A stretch of DNA of 64,000 bases, taken from Isoetes taiwanensis. Lineage: Eukaryota; Streptophyta; Lycopodiopsida; Isoetales; Isoetaceae. Made by a program: the position numbers and the translations under genes. The stretch spans positions 1-64,000 of the forward strand of contig JAJEKV010000833.1 in assembly GCA_021234155.1 (NCBI GenBank), given 5' to 3'. This document shows positions 36,850-48,985 of this stretch, one piece after another. How positions within the stretch are numbered: position 1 is the first letter of the stretch; every line of letters starts with the position of its first letter. The notes beneath the pieces were generated by a model. That model ran no database searches. It was given only the letters and a program-made list of their open reading frames with translations, and was not told the origin of the DNA.

Positions 36850-39800
36850 TTACATCCCTTTTTATTCTTCTACTCTTCTTAGCATAAGAGAACTCTAAGA
36901 AATACCAAAGATATCTTTTAGATTATATAGGGTACCGAAACATATCCTTCTCCAAAGTGGATAACACTTGCCGATTATGTCATTTCCGCAAACCCATTAT
37001 TGCGTAATGTGTTTATGAGTTCAAATGTCTTTTGCGCTTCTTAGCATCCTGAATGAGTATACACATACGGGTAATATCTGCTAAATAATTACCTTACCAT
37101 TTTGAAGCTTGAGTGTAATGGGCCTCAAGTAACTTTGAGCTTTTATAAATTTGTGTGCTCTAAAAGGCAACTTGTCCTTTTATCAAACTCAAGCCACATT
37201 GAATATGCCTGTCTCATGATCCAAGACGAATCTTTATATTAAGAAAATTGCATTCATAACCATGTGTATTGTTAGGTCCGTAATACAAAGTTTCATTTTA
37301 ATGTCCAAAAGTGCATATTATATCTTTGTAATCTGGGAGTCTTTTGCAAAGAATTCTTGCAAATCCCCTCCATTCAATATATATTCAAATCATCCATATA
37401 TCCGGGAAGCATGTTGAAACCCTCAGATATCGCTATTCTCCCAAAACCTAGCAAGTTTTAGTAAAACTTAGTTCATGCCATGCAAGATATAAATTGCACC
37501 ATTATACAGTAAGAGAATCCCATAGGAATCCCTTTATCAGCTTTCCAATTTTTATCCCCATTTGCAGAAAACAATGGGAAAGGAGCCAAGTATTCATATT
37601 TTTGAACAAATCCGCTTCATACAATTCCAACTTACATATTCCCTTATCCTTAGATGATGGACCCATTTAGTAAGGATATCGCCTGATTTATGCTTGTATA
37701 TTAGATCAAACTTTCCGGTTCAATCTCAACTGCTGATCCTGCACTATATCAAAGAATTCGCTTTATAATCTCTATAATTCCTTCTTATTCGCAAATAATG
37801 GGATAGTTTCATAACATTTTGTTATGTCTGCAGAAAAAACTTCATGTATTTTCAATGGAAAGTTCAGAACTACATCATAAACAGAATTAACAATCCAACA
37901 GGGGTTGACTTTATTTTGCCCCCATAATTTTAACCTGGCAGTTTTCTTGTGACGGATAGTAGGCCAAATATCTAAACAACTATTTAACATAGGCGTAATA
38001 CAATTGGATATTTCAAAAACAAAGTATTGTTGGCATTTGTAATCCACTGTACTCTTGTTTATGTGCCTTGTACATGGCCATAAGGTAAGGGAGTTTTAAG
38101 TACTCAATTTTTTCCACCCCGATAAATTCAGAAATTTCCAGTTTACATACCCTTATGACCTCATGAGATGTAGAAGCAATCTTCTCAAAATCATCCCCAT
38201 TTAGTCTTTCAATGGTCGCTTCAAAAAATATGAAGTGGGCCGGATAAAAAAAGATATTGCTAGCTTTGTCTATTTCAGCAACAAATAAATTATGAATAAT
38301 CCACTGTACATTTTTCTTAACTCCTGGATCTGACCATAAAAACCTCTTGGGAGCAAGAGAACTTTTGAATTCAGAAATCTCACAGTGAGCTAATTGAGTC
38401 AACATGTCACAAATATTCTCTAAGTCCCACTCATTTAGATCTAATAGGTCAAATTTATGAACCTTGATAAACCGTTGGCAAGCAAGGATAAAATCATCCA
38501 TAAAATCTTGTATACTTAACCCATCATCGGGAATATGGTTCGGTAATCTTTAAGAAAGCATTCGAGTTTTGTATTATGGACAATTTCCAGATTTGTAGTT
38601 CTAATATGATTAATCAAGGGATCAACAAATTTCTTCAAGTTAGGGTTTCTGCAAGGGCAATGGTTTACTGAACTATCAGCAAATATTTTGTAAGGTTTAC
38701 AAACCTTATGCCTAATCTGATCTGTATTTCCAAGCAAATTTGGTATTATGGACTAATTGGGTCCCTCTTTCCCCTAATGCTTCATACAAAAGTGTAGAAG
38801 ATGTTCTTTACCTTGAATTTGTCAAAGAGCTTTTGAGAAAAAGTCGATGTATGATAACGGGCATCTTTATTATCTTTTTCAATAATCAGGATGTTTCCTC
38901 ATGTTGATGTCTCTAATAATCCTTACGGTTTTGTCCAATTTGTCATCCTATACATTTAAAAAGCATGAATTAATACAAAGAGGATTTCAATTTTCATTCA
39001 AAATATACAAGTAAGTAATAAAGCACTTTTTCATATATTCTCGACCAATCAAACCATCTTTAACAATTATGGTTTTGCACCATATGATGCTCGAAAGCAC
39101 TTGTTAATGTATTATATGGTTCAAAAGAACCAAGCCAAATGGCATATATGTAAATATTTTCGCTTTTTTATGAACTTGGTATTCTATATATCAAAACCCA
39201 AGCTCAAGGAGCCACATAAACCACGTCATCCTATAGCACTTTCCATAACAATATCGGATCTTTGGGAGACTCTATGTTTTATAACATTAGTCTTATTCCC
39301 ACCTTTGTAATAGAATACTCATCTTGTTCATTGGTGTTCTTGGCCATTGTAGCGGTGTCAGAGAAGAGCCTCCATATTTCAGGATCTTGAGTAATCCGTG
39401 GAGGAAATTTAAGCGAATCTTTTTGGTCACTTGAGAAGAAACACTTTTACCGGGTGTAAGACCCGGCAAAAGGCGGGTTTATAATTTGAGTTGAAACTTC
39501 AAGAAAGTAATAGGTTTTATTGTCTTCGGCTATGGCCGACCCGGTTGTCATTCCCAAATAGTATTTTTCGGACCCTTATCGGTGTCTTAGCATATCACGG
39601 CAGGTCATTTCCAAAGATAACTTTTCTAACTTCCAAATAAGAGATGTATCATGCGGAAAAGCGAGGCCTAAGAGGGCCATTGATCCATTTTGTGAGAGCT
39701 ACCATTTTCAAGAATAGGAGATAAATCGGGGATAAATCAGGTCGGGTTATTTAGTACATACCGATTGCAAACCATATGATGCCGATTACCACATTTCTCC

Positions 39801-40830
39801 TCTTTTTCCTTATTGATTTGATATTCTTTTGGCACTTGCATGTAAAATAGGGACAATGTGTTCTCCAACCTTTTCGTGATAATAGTCATTCCTTTCAATG
39901 ACCGGATAAGCCATATGGCCTTTTGTAAGACACGAATTCCATTGTTCTTTCACACAACGCATATCAAAAACTCCATATCAAATGGAATGCCATTGTCAAT
40001 TTTATTGAAATATTTTTCCGGCTTTTATGTTTATACACCTTTCAAAGAACAATTTCTTCTTTGTGACTCGGCTAGGGGCACCAAGTTTCCAAATTTATTG
40101 GGGCAAAGCGCCCAAAATTTAAACTCCTCCAGATGGCATGATCATAAGCGGGGCTATAACCTCCAAGCGATTGCTCTGTTATAACAGGAAGCATGCCGAA
40201 TTGGCGATTCCATTTGGGACCTTTTCATCAACATTATTATCAGCAACGGTAACTTCTTTTGGAGTCTCGTTATCGTAAGAATTACTATGATGAATTATCG
40301 GGAGTCAAGAAGGTCTTCTTCGAGAAAAATGCACATTCACTTCTTTCTTGCGGTTTTCATTTGTAGCCGGTTTCAATATCCTCTTGGATAGAAGCGTCAA
40401 TATCATTTGCATTTTCCAAACAAACATTCCACAAAGATCATGGCCCGGTTATCTTCCAACCACGGTTCTTTGAAAGAAAATAGCATTAGCTTCATTGTAA
40501 ATATCATTAATAAGCTCCTTGCATTTTGCAAACTCAAAATTAACCTTCTTCATTTTCCGATATAGGCTAAACCGACCATTAAAGCCTAAAAATGTCATCA
40601 CAAGCGACTTTACTTTTTTTCCTTGAGATTCAAAGCTCTTTAAAGGTGATGAAAGAATGAATATCCTTATTTCATGCAAGCGGAATAGTTTGAAAAACTA
40701 AAACTTGGTCAATACCACACTTATTGTAGTTGAATATAATCGACTCTTTTAACCATTGATTGCAAAGATCAAGATCTTCAGTTTGACTTTTGCCTTATCC
40801 TACAAAGATATAATCCCATAACAAATTAGA
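36850..40830 (-). pseudogene. Penelope/telomerase-like reverse transcriptase gene, frameshifted
   Basis: Minus-strand reading frames line up into one long protein. N-terminal part: CNQWLKESIIFNYNKCGID (about 40,760) and FAKCKELINDIYNEA (about 40,510). Middle: DPLINHIRTTNLEIVHN (about 38,600), then the 162-codon open stretch 38,501-38,013 ending LPYLMAMYKAHKQEY, which after a 1-base shift continues RWITNANNTLF. RT core: ADITKCYETIPL (about 37,815, motif A with catalytic D), KADKGIPMGFS (37,512-37,540), and YMDDLN (37,386-37,400, motif C with the catalytic D pair). The LPYLM..YK.HK / RWITNA / GIPMGFS style is unlike LTR or LINE RTs and resembles Penelope/telomerase-related RTs of uncharacterised plant genes. 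No GIY-YIG, integrase or RNase H is visible. At least eight frame changes break it. Confidence 0.75.
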
Positions 40831-41411
40831 AATTGTAATACACACAAAAAAAATTAAATAACCAAATTTTAAGGTTTCAAGTATAACTTGGCGGTATGTA
40901 AAAAACTTTTAAAATCTGTGCATGTGACTTTTTACCATCCATGGTCTTTGTCAAAGACCATTTTTTGTGAATCGCGACCTTAGATCTCGTCCGGTGTTAT
41001 CTCAATCTAAAGCCTTAAAATGGTTACCTTTTTTTATCCCATTTCGAGGAAAAACTTTACCTTGTAACTTATCAATGATTTATCACAAGCAAACTTAGAA
41101 GAAAAATGTTCATAAATTAAGCAAAGTCAGAGTACACCATTTTTTCTACACTTATAATGGCTGATCTTCAAATTATAAATCCATGTACTTCATGTAAATC
41201 CTTCATGCTCGAATAGTGCTCAACCAAAATACTTGGGAAAACAAAACAAGGAGCAAGAAACCGTTACCGCAGAAACCAAAGGTGTTAGCCTAAGAAGGGT
41301 AAAGCCCTAAGCACTAGGGTAAGCAATGGATTTCTTGGCTCTTCAGCTCTTCACCTTGTTAACATCTAAGCAAAGTAAAGAAACGCTACTAATCTTGCCA
41401 ATAACAAAGCG
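40831..41411. other. About 0.6 kb with no recognised gene
   Basis: AT-rich sequence lies between the RT N-terminus and repeat R1. At 41,262-41,333 about 70 bases (GTTACCGC...CCCTAAGCACTAGGGTAA) resemble 43,725-43,795 and 46,270-46,340 inside R2 and R3, hinting at distant relatedness of these repeats. Confidence 0.4.
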
Positions 41412-43277
41412 GTATTCATTTATTTTATAAAGTAAAGGATCAGATCCTATATACCCATAGCAAGGCTCATATTAAAGCATCAAGAACACGATTAACTTGA
41501 AAAATATTTCATCAATATCATAAGATATCCTACTGCCACAATTTTAACTAGTCCAATGTCCTAAGTAGATCAATAGATCAAGCATGCATCAAGGCAAATA
41601 GAACCCTCATATTTTCAATATCAACTAAAAGAAGGCATATCGAATATCGTAGCCATAAGCGACCCATGGCTTCCTCTGTCGTCATGTAATCTATAAGGAA
41701 CATCAACTATTTTAAGCCCAAAATCGCCTATATTACATCATCTTAGAACATTAATTCCATGTGACATAGCTTTCCCCTGTTTATTCCATCCTGCCGGACC
41801 CCTATTATATTTTGATTACCCTCAATGGTATAAGTTCATAAAGCTCTACTAAATTCTAGGCAGAAGCTTTTCAAAATTTTCCAACTCCACTAAAGGAAGG
41901 CCTCAATGCGTTTCTAACATCAATAATATAACTTTTTTACTTTCGAGGTTGAGAGATGTTCAGATACTAATGTCTTAAACAAGCCAAATTCTTCCTATCT
42001 AGTTAGACCAATCAATCCCATAATATCTATCATCGCATCAAGAGTAGTTATTTCTGACTTATTTATTTAGATCACGCCATGTAGTACACACGTGGATCTA
42101 TGGTTTACTCAATTAAATCATATTCCCTTAGATATATATTTCATCAACAGTGCATCATATCTAACCAAGTAGATCTACAATAGTACATTATACTAATCTT
42201 CAAAAACCTTCAATCATAAAATAAATCAATCTAATCACAAATTTTCAGATTCTCCCTACTTGTGTTTCCAAGAATCCCACCTCATCAAGGCATATAATAT
42301 ATTATCACATTTTTCCTCAAGTTCCTTCAATAAACCCTTAAATCTAGTTAACTACAATTAGATCCAATAGGGCAATATCCCCTAATATTTTATCCTGATA
42401 GCTAATGAAGCAAATTAGACTCAATTCTTCTAATACACCGAAAAATAATCTTAAACTACAATATCCAAACCGATTGGTTGCGCAGTGCTTGATTATTCGA
42501 TCGGGGACAAGCTTTTGCTTTTTAGAAGGAGGAACATATTTGATGGCTTCTCCTTCTTCATCATGATCACCCACCAGATCTTGAGTTTTCAGCAAAGAAC
42601 TTCTTGTGTCCCATTTGCAAGATTCGTGCAGCGGGGGCAATCCCACAGCAATTTTTTACCACGGACCCAGCATTCTGCACATTCACAGCAGGATCCAATG
42701 CCACAACCGGGGTCACTACTTTCTTGTGAAATTGGAATAATTTCTTCTTTTGAGCGAACTTCAGTTTCTCCTCCTCAATCTTCTTCTAGTTGCCATATTT
42801 AGATCACCTTTTTCCCGGCCCATTCACCTCTACAAAAATTTCGAGCCCATTTTCTATCACCCAAACATCCGTGAAGAAGAACAACCCTTTCCTTTTACTC
42901 CTTTCATGAAACTTCCATATATATATGGGCTGAAGGGAGTCCTTGTTACGATCGGTTCAATATTTTTGCTGCTGTACCGGAAACCATAACGATCCATCCA
43001 TCCTATTTGTCCAAAAGCAGCATCCGTTATCTTCTTGTCGAAACCCTAATTCAATATACCTTTAGGGTAGTTTTCTTCAACAACACGACCAAGTATATTT
43101 TTCAATAAATTTCGACTTTTCCACATGGAGCAAAAACCAAATTTATTACAAGTGTAAATATAAGTTTAAGCAACCAAGTTCGAAGTGGAATCCCAAATTC
43201 ATATGCACCATCCAATAGTTCATACCTAGCCTTTAACAAATAACCTGCTAAATATGTTAATAAAAAAAAAAAAAAAA
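41412..43277 (+). repeat. Direct repeat R1: decayed gypsy RNase H-integrase plus tail, CACTA-free
   Basis: Partner of R0. Decayed coding traces remain, e.g. YNIQTDW (42,458-42,478) where R0 has YHPQTYG. The tail from about 42,690 matches R0 best and ends AAATATGTTAATAAAA plus an A-run. At 42,937-42,939 the single GAG shows the site before CACTA insertion. The minus-strand 100-codon frame at 42,344-42,646 and the Cys-rich frame beside it look like shadows of this gypsy sequence. Confidence 0.8.
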
Positions 43278-45366
43278 CCCTTAAGTAAGGGTAATTGCAG
43301 ACGGACCATTAATCTTAATCAAGACCTTTGTCTAAATCAAGATTCAATTTGCAGCTCTTAATGCATACAGGTGTATATGCATTAAGACATAGACCTGGTT
43401 ACATCTTTTTCCTTTCCATATCATTTATATTCAATACTTTATGAAGAACAAAACATATATCAGTTTTTGCCTTAAGACTTAGACAAGGTCATCATTTTAA
43501 TAATGTAAAACATCTGTGAAATTTCACAACCGCAATAATACTGCCCCAACTTATATTATGAGCAAGTAAATTACCTTTATCAATAATAGCATATCAAGTT
43601 TATCTTCACGACCATTATGACATCAAGCCAGAGTACAAATGTAAAACTTCCGTCATATCTTCCATCCAAAGGTAAATCCAGTCCTACTTGTTTAAAAGAA
43701 AACAAAAACGGGAGTAGAGGACTGTTACCTGCCGGTAGAACCAAGGGCCGGTTAGCCAAGTTCATGGGTAAGACCCTAAGTTTACTAGGGCATCATGGGG
43801 TCCTCTAAGGTTATCCCCCTTCACTTTGCTTGCAATCGGTAAATCACTTAAAATTATACATGAATGCCATACCAATCTTAACCCAATGGCAAAATACAAT
43901 TATAGAATCACTATGGTCAGATTTATTGTTTGCCTACCTTAACGATTTTACATAAAGCTTCTAGATGCGTACGTGCGTCCAAGCCCATGTGTCAAATGTC
44001 CTCAAATTAAAAGCGTTTTAACATTATTATAGTGTAACTAGATTTATAGCTTCATGTGTAGATACCAATTGCAAATAGATCCCATAAGTCTGCTCGACAA
44101 CAATTCATCAACATAAGCTTTAAGTTTACAACATACCGGTTTATACCATGCTTACAGGAAGCATGCATCATGTCTTTAACAATTACTTTTATGCATGTTG
44201 GAGACAATAATAGATCTATATCTATCTTATCACCCACAATTTTCCAACTCCTATTCTATACCCGGCAAATGCCTTTATCTACTTAACCATAAATGTTCTA
44301 ATTACAAGTTTTACATTGTCTTTAAGTCTCCTTTAGTTCAAACTATGGTCAATGCACTCCTTAAAATAATTGGAAATTTTAGGTATATGACAAGACAAGG
44401 CGATTACCGGAGACATTTTATATTCAAGTCTACAACTTTAAATAGCAAATCGGTTAAAATGCACATGCCATCTCCCACAAAATACATCAAAGATAAAATA
44501 GGTGAGATCCGACATTTAGTCATTTAACTATTACCCGGATCGGATCTACACAAAAATAATAGCATTTTATGCCTATGCAACAACAGGTCATTAATTTATC
44601 CAATGTCTAGATATGCCTCCATACATAAATGGTGTAGAATTACATTAAATAGCGATCTAGATCAGCATAATAATCATATTCAAATGAAAAAACACGAGTT
44701 ATTTGGTGGATCAAGTTTGCTCCATCCTTTGCTTCCTTGTTGACATGTTCTTTGGAGTTCCTTTGTATCATGCTACATTTATGTCTTGATGGTTCCAACC
44801 ATACAATTATCTACCAAAGCATATTTCCCTTGCCACTCCTCGGCAATGGCGGATCTCCAAAGCAATGGCGGATCTCTCATGGCGGCCCATTCTCATTCCC
44901 AAAGCGGTAGCATGATCAAAGAGACACCTTAATCAGTGGTGTCAAGCAAAGCCCTAAATATAAGAATGGATCTAGGAACCCTAAGTTTTTCCGCCAAGGC
45001 ATATTACCAAGCCCATATTACGGGATCCACAAATGCATACCATATATGTTAAGGTTATGCGGTTAAAATTCCATTTTGCCATATCCCAAATAATGGTAAA
45101 CACATTAAAACATCCCTTTGCATAATGCACCATTACTCATGAACCAAAGTGCAATCGCCAAAGCCCTTTGCTAACAATAACTCCACGGTTACAAATGCAA
45201 GTAACTAACCTTTATGAGGCAAAGGCTAAATAGTTCTTAATTGCCATATCTTTTTCTGATAGCTCAAGGCCATCAACCATCACAAATGCCCCGCCAAATT
45301 AGATACCCTCGCCATCAAACACTCATGTATTTATGCCACAAATTTGTGGACTTAATAATAAAAAAT
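43270..45366. repeat. Direct repeat R2, 2.1 kb
   Basis: Matches R3 throughout: GCAGCTCTTAATGCATAC at 43,351 and 45,899, and CAAATTTGTGGACTTAATAA near 45,340 and 47,900, an offset of about 2,550-2,560 bases. It begins after an A-run with CCCTTAAGT and ends TTAATAATAAAAAA. No coding region recognised. Confidence 0.9.
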
Positions 45367-45826
45367 CCTCAGCCTCCATCCGTGGGTCAAAAAGCCTCAA
45401 AGAATTTCATATTCATTTTATGAAGTTATGAAGCAACAAGGTGAGTAGGGACCTTGCGACCAAACCCCTACCCAACTTGTAATGCTTTCCTACTCATATG
45501 CAAAATAATGTACAATGTACCAATACCAAAATCTCAAATGCTATTTTTATCTTATTTAATTCCAAGTTCATCATGATCCATGGGCAAATGCCATTCCACG
45601 GTTTGGGCAAATGCCTTTCTAATGAATAATTCAATATTTTTTGATTCTTCATGACCAATATCCATTGGTAGTTGACATCATGTCCATTAAATATGACGTC
45701 AGTGTTCATCCAATCTGTCATGTTCCTATGAAAATACCATCATTTTGAAGTTTGGTACAATGTAAACACCCTGAAAATAACCACGGTCTAAGTTCTTGGT
45801 ATAACCAAGATGGCCCGAGATTATAT
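45367..45826. other. Spacer between R2 and R3
   Basis: A 460-base single-copy segment with a 75-codon minus-strand frame (45,494-45,721) of unknown nature and a GTAGGGACCTTG...CCCCTAC near-hairpin resembling the perfect one at 36,805. It may be the remnant of an internal region between long terminal direct repeats. Confidence 0.45.
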
Positions 45827-47930
45827 AAAAAAACCCTTAAGTGCCGGACCGGACCATTAATCTTAATCAAGACCTTTGTCTAAATCAAGATTCAATTTGC
45901 AGCTCTTAATGCATACGAGGTGTATATGCGTTAAGACATGAACTGGTTACATCTTTTTTTCTTTCCATATCATTTATATTCAATACTTTATGAAGAACAA
46001 AACATATATCGGTTTTTGCCTTAAGACTTAGACAAGGTCATCATTTTAATAATGTAAAACATCGTGAAATTTCACAACCGCAATAATAATATTGCCCCAA
46101 CTTATATTATGAGCAAAGTAAATTACCTTTATCAATAATAGCATATCAAGTTTATCTTACAACCATTATGACATCGCCGAGTACAAATGTAGAAACTTCA
46201 CAGCCATATCTTCCATCCGAAAATAAATCCAGCTACTTGTTTAAAAGAAAACAAACAGAGTAGAGGACCCTGTTACTGCTAGTGAGAACCAAAGGACGGT
46301 TAGCCAAGTTCATGGTAAGAGCCTAAGCTACTAGCGGCGCCATGGGGTCCTCTAAGGTTATCCCCCTTCACACCGCTTGCAATCGGTAAATACTTAAAAT
46401 TATACATGAATGCCATACCAATCTGAACCCAATGGCAAAAATACAATTATAGAATCACTATGAATTGATTTATTGGTCGTCTACCTTAACGATTTTACAT
46501 AAAAGCTTCTAGATCATGCATGGAGTCGACCCAGCCCATGTATCAAATGTCACTCAAATTAGCGCTTTAACATTATTATATTGTAACTAGATTTATAGCT
46601 TCATATGTGTAGATACCAATTGCAAATAGATCCCCATAAGTCCGGCTCGGCAACAATTCATCAACATAAGCTTTAAGTTTACAAAGATACCGGTTTATAC
46701 CATGCTTCTGCAGAAGCATGCATCATGTCTTTTAACAATTACTTTTATGCATCGCCAGACAATAATAGATCTATATCTATCTTATCACCCACAATTTTCC
46801 AACTCCTATTCTATGCCGGCAAATGCCTTTATCTCGCAACCATAAATGTTCTAATTACAAGTTTTACATTGTGCAGTAAGTCTCCTTTAGTTCAAACTAT
46901 GGTCAATGCACTCCTTAAAATAATTGGAAATTTCGGTAATGACAAGCTTTAAGACAAGCATTAATGAACATTTATATTCAAGTGCAACTTTAAATAGCAA
47001 ATCAGATTAAAATGCACATGCCATCTCCACAAAATACATCAAAGATAAAATAGGCGTATCCGGCATTTAGTCATTTAACTATTACCCGGATCAGATCTAC
47101 ACAAAAATAATAGCATTTTATGCCTATGCAACAACGGGCCATTAATTTATCCAATGTCTAGATATGCCTCCATACATAAATCGTAGAATTACATTAAATC
47201 GCATCTAGATCAGCATAATAATCATATTCAAATGAAAAACCACGAAAGTTATTTGGGTGGATCCGTAAGTTTGCTCCCATCCTTTGCTTCCTTGTTCATG
47301 TTCTTTGGAGTTCCTTTGTATCATGCTACATTTAAGTGCTGGTTCCGACCATACAATTATCTACCACCAGCATATTTTCCTTGCCACCGAAAGCAATGGC
47401 AGATCTCTCCAGAGCAATGGCGGATCTCTCATGGCATGTGCCCATTCTCATTCCCAAAGCGGTAGCGATGATCAAAGAGACATTAATTTGTAGTGTCAAA
47501 AGCAAAGCCCTAAATATAAGAATGGATCTAGGAACCCTAAGTTTTCCAGCCAAGCTCATATTACTGGGTAAGCCCATATTATGGACTGCCACAAATGCAT
47601 ACCATATATGTTAAGGTTATGCGGTTAAAATTCCATTTGCCATATCCCAAATAATGGTAAACACATTAAAACATCCCTTTGCATAATGCACCATTACTCA
47701 TGAACCAGCATGCAATCGCCAAAGCCCTTGCTCATCGACAACTCTACACGGCGGCTAAAATGCAAAGTACTAACCTTATGAGGCAGTGCCATTAGATCTT
47801 AATTGCCATATCTTTTTCCGATAGCTCAAGGCCATAAACCATCACAAATGCCTGCAAAATTAGATACCTCGCCATCAAACACTCATGTATTTATGCCACA
47901 AATTTGTGGACTTAATAATAAAAAAAAAAA
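45827..47930. repeat. Direct repeat R3, 2.1 kb
   Basis: Second copy of R2, in the same orientation, with small indels. It ends in TTAATAATA followed by an A-run. The R2-spacer-R3 arrangement could be a tandem duplication or an LTR-like element with a tiny interior. Confidence 0.9.
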
Positions 47931-48831
47931 ACTAGAAAATCTTAACGATCAAGTTTGTTTAAAAGACTTTTATATAAATATAGATTAAATTAAAGTCTGA
48001 TTGTTACAAAGCTATCAGATAGATAGCTATGCAAAAACACCGTTGCATCGTAATCATCATTGGTTGTTCTATTGAATGTGCTTAGAATAACTTTGATCGC
48101 AAAGGTCAGAGCATCCACAAAGATACTATCCATCTAGTTCATATACGATGTTTCTGGAAGATTTAAAATAAATAAGTAAACACATCATAGACAATCTAAG
48201 ATGTAAAACACGATAGTGTAACAAACACAAAAATGAAGCAATTTATGCAATTGCACCACATATTAGGTGATCAAACAAATTACTGAAATATTGTAGCAAA
48301 AAGAATGATGCAACTTCGTAATGATGCAAGAGGAGATCAGACCGTGCAATAAGCACATTTTACCTAATCCAATTGACAATATCGGGTGTTTTTGCACGAA
48401 AAACCTGGTGCAACAATTAATGTACTCTTCCTAGCACCTGCAAGATTGCCACAATTGATATTATAGAAAGCTATTTGTAAAAAACCTATCTGGAAAATTG
48501 TTCAAATGGAAAAACTTAGCGTGCAGTTAAAGCTCTAGACGTGATTATGTAGGCATTCGCTTCAAACTACCCATTTTCTTAACTGTGGCAAACCAAAACC
48601 AAGAGAAATGTCAAACACAATGCCCTTAAGATATCTTGATTTCCTTGCATCTGACCTATATAGCATGCTTAATCCAGAGACAACAAGTCATTTATTTAAA
48701 TAGTTAAACTAGATCAAATTTTTTATTCTAATCATTAAAATAGGAAACATATTCACCAAAGATGAGGGCGCTCTACTCTGAGGCAAAGAGTCTTTAGATA
48801 GTGTACAATCAGCCTTTGAAGTAATGTAATA
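47931..48831. other. No feature recognised
   Basis: AT-rich sequence without long open frames, terminal repeats or RNA-gene signals. A short imperfect palindrome (GCTATCAGATAGATAGC) lies at about 48,012. Confidence 0.5.
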
Positions 48832-48985
48832 AAGAAGAAGAAGAAGAAGAAGAAGAAGAAGAAGAAGAAGAAGAAGAAGAAGAAAAGAAGAAGAAGAAGA
48901 AGAAGAAGAAGAAGAAGAAGAAGAAGAAGAAGAAGAAGAAGAAGAAGAAGAAGAAGAAGAAGAAGAAGAAGAAGAAGAAGAAGAA
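48832..48985 (+). repeat. (GAA)n microsatellite 1, about 51 units
   Basis: Nearly pure GAA/AAG with one extra A near 48,881. The following sequence (TTCTCATTTTTTGATTC...) is a distant relative of what follows tracts 2 and 3. Confidence 0.98.

Noticed and set aside
42344-42830. Minus-strand Cys-rich frame and MATRRR-type start in R1, considered as a 5' exon of the RT gene
   Set aside because: The collinear plus strand of R0 shows gypsy integrase motifs here, so the minus-strand frames are most simply shadows.
36408-43277. Hammerhead ribozyme motifs, as found in some Penelope-like terminal repeats
   Set aside because: By eye I found no CTGANGA...GAAA core in either orientation in the repeats next to the RT. 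A covariance-model search would be decisive.
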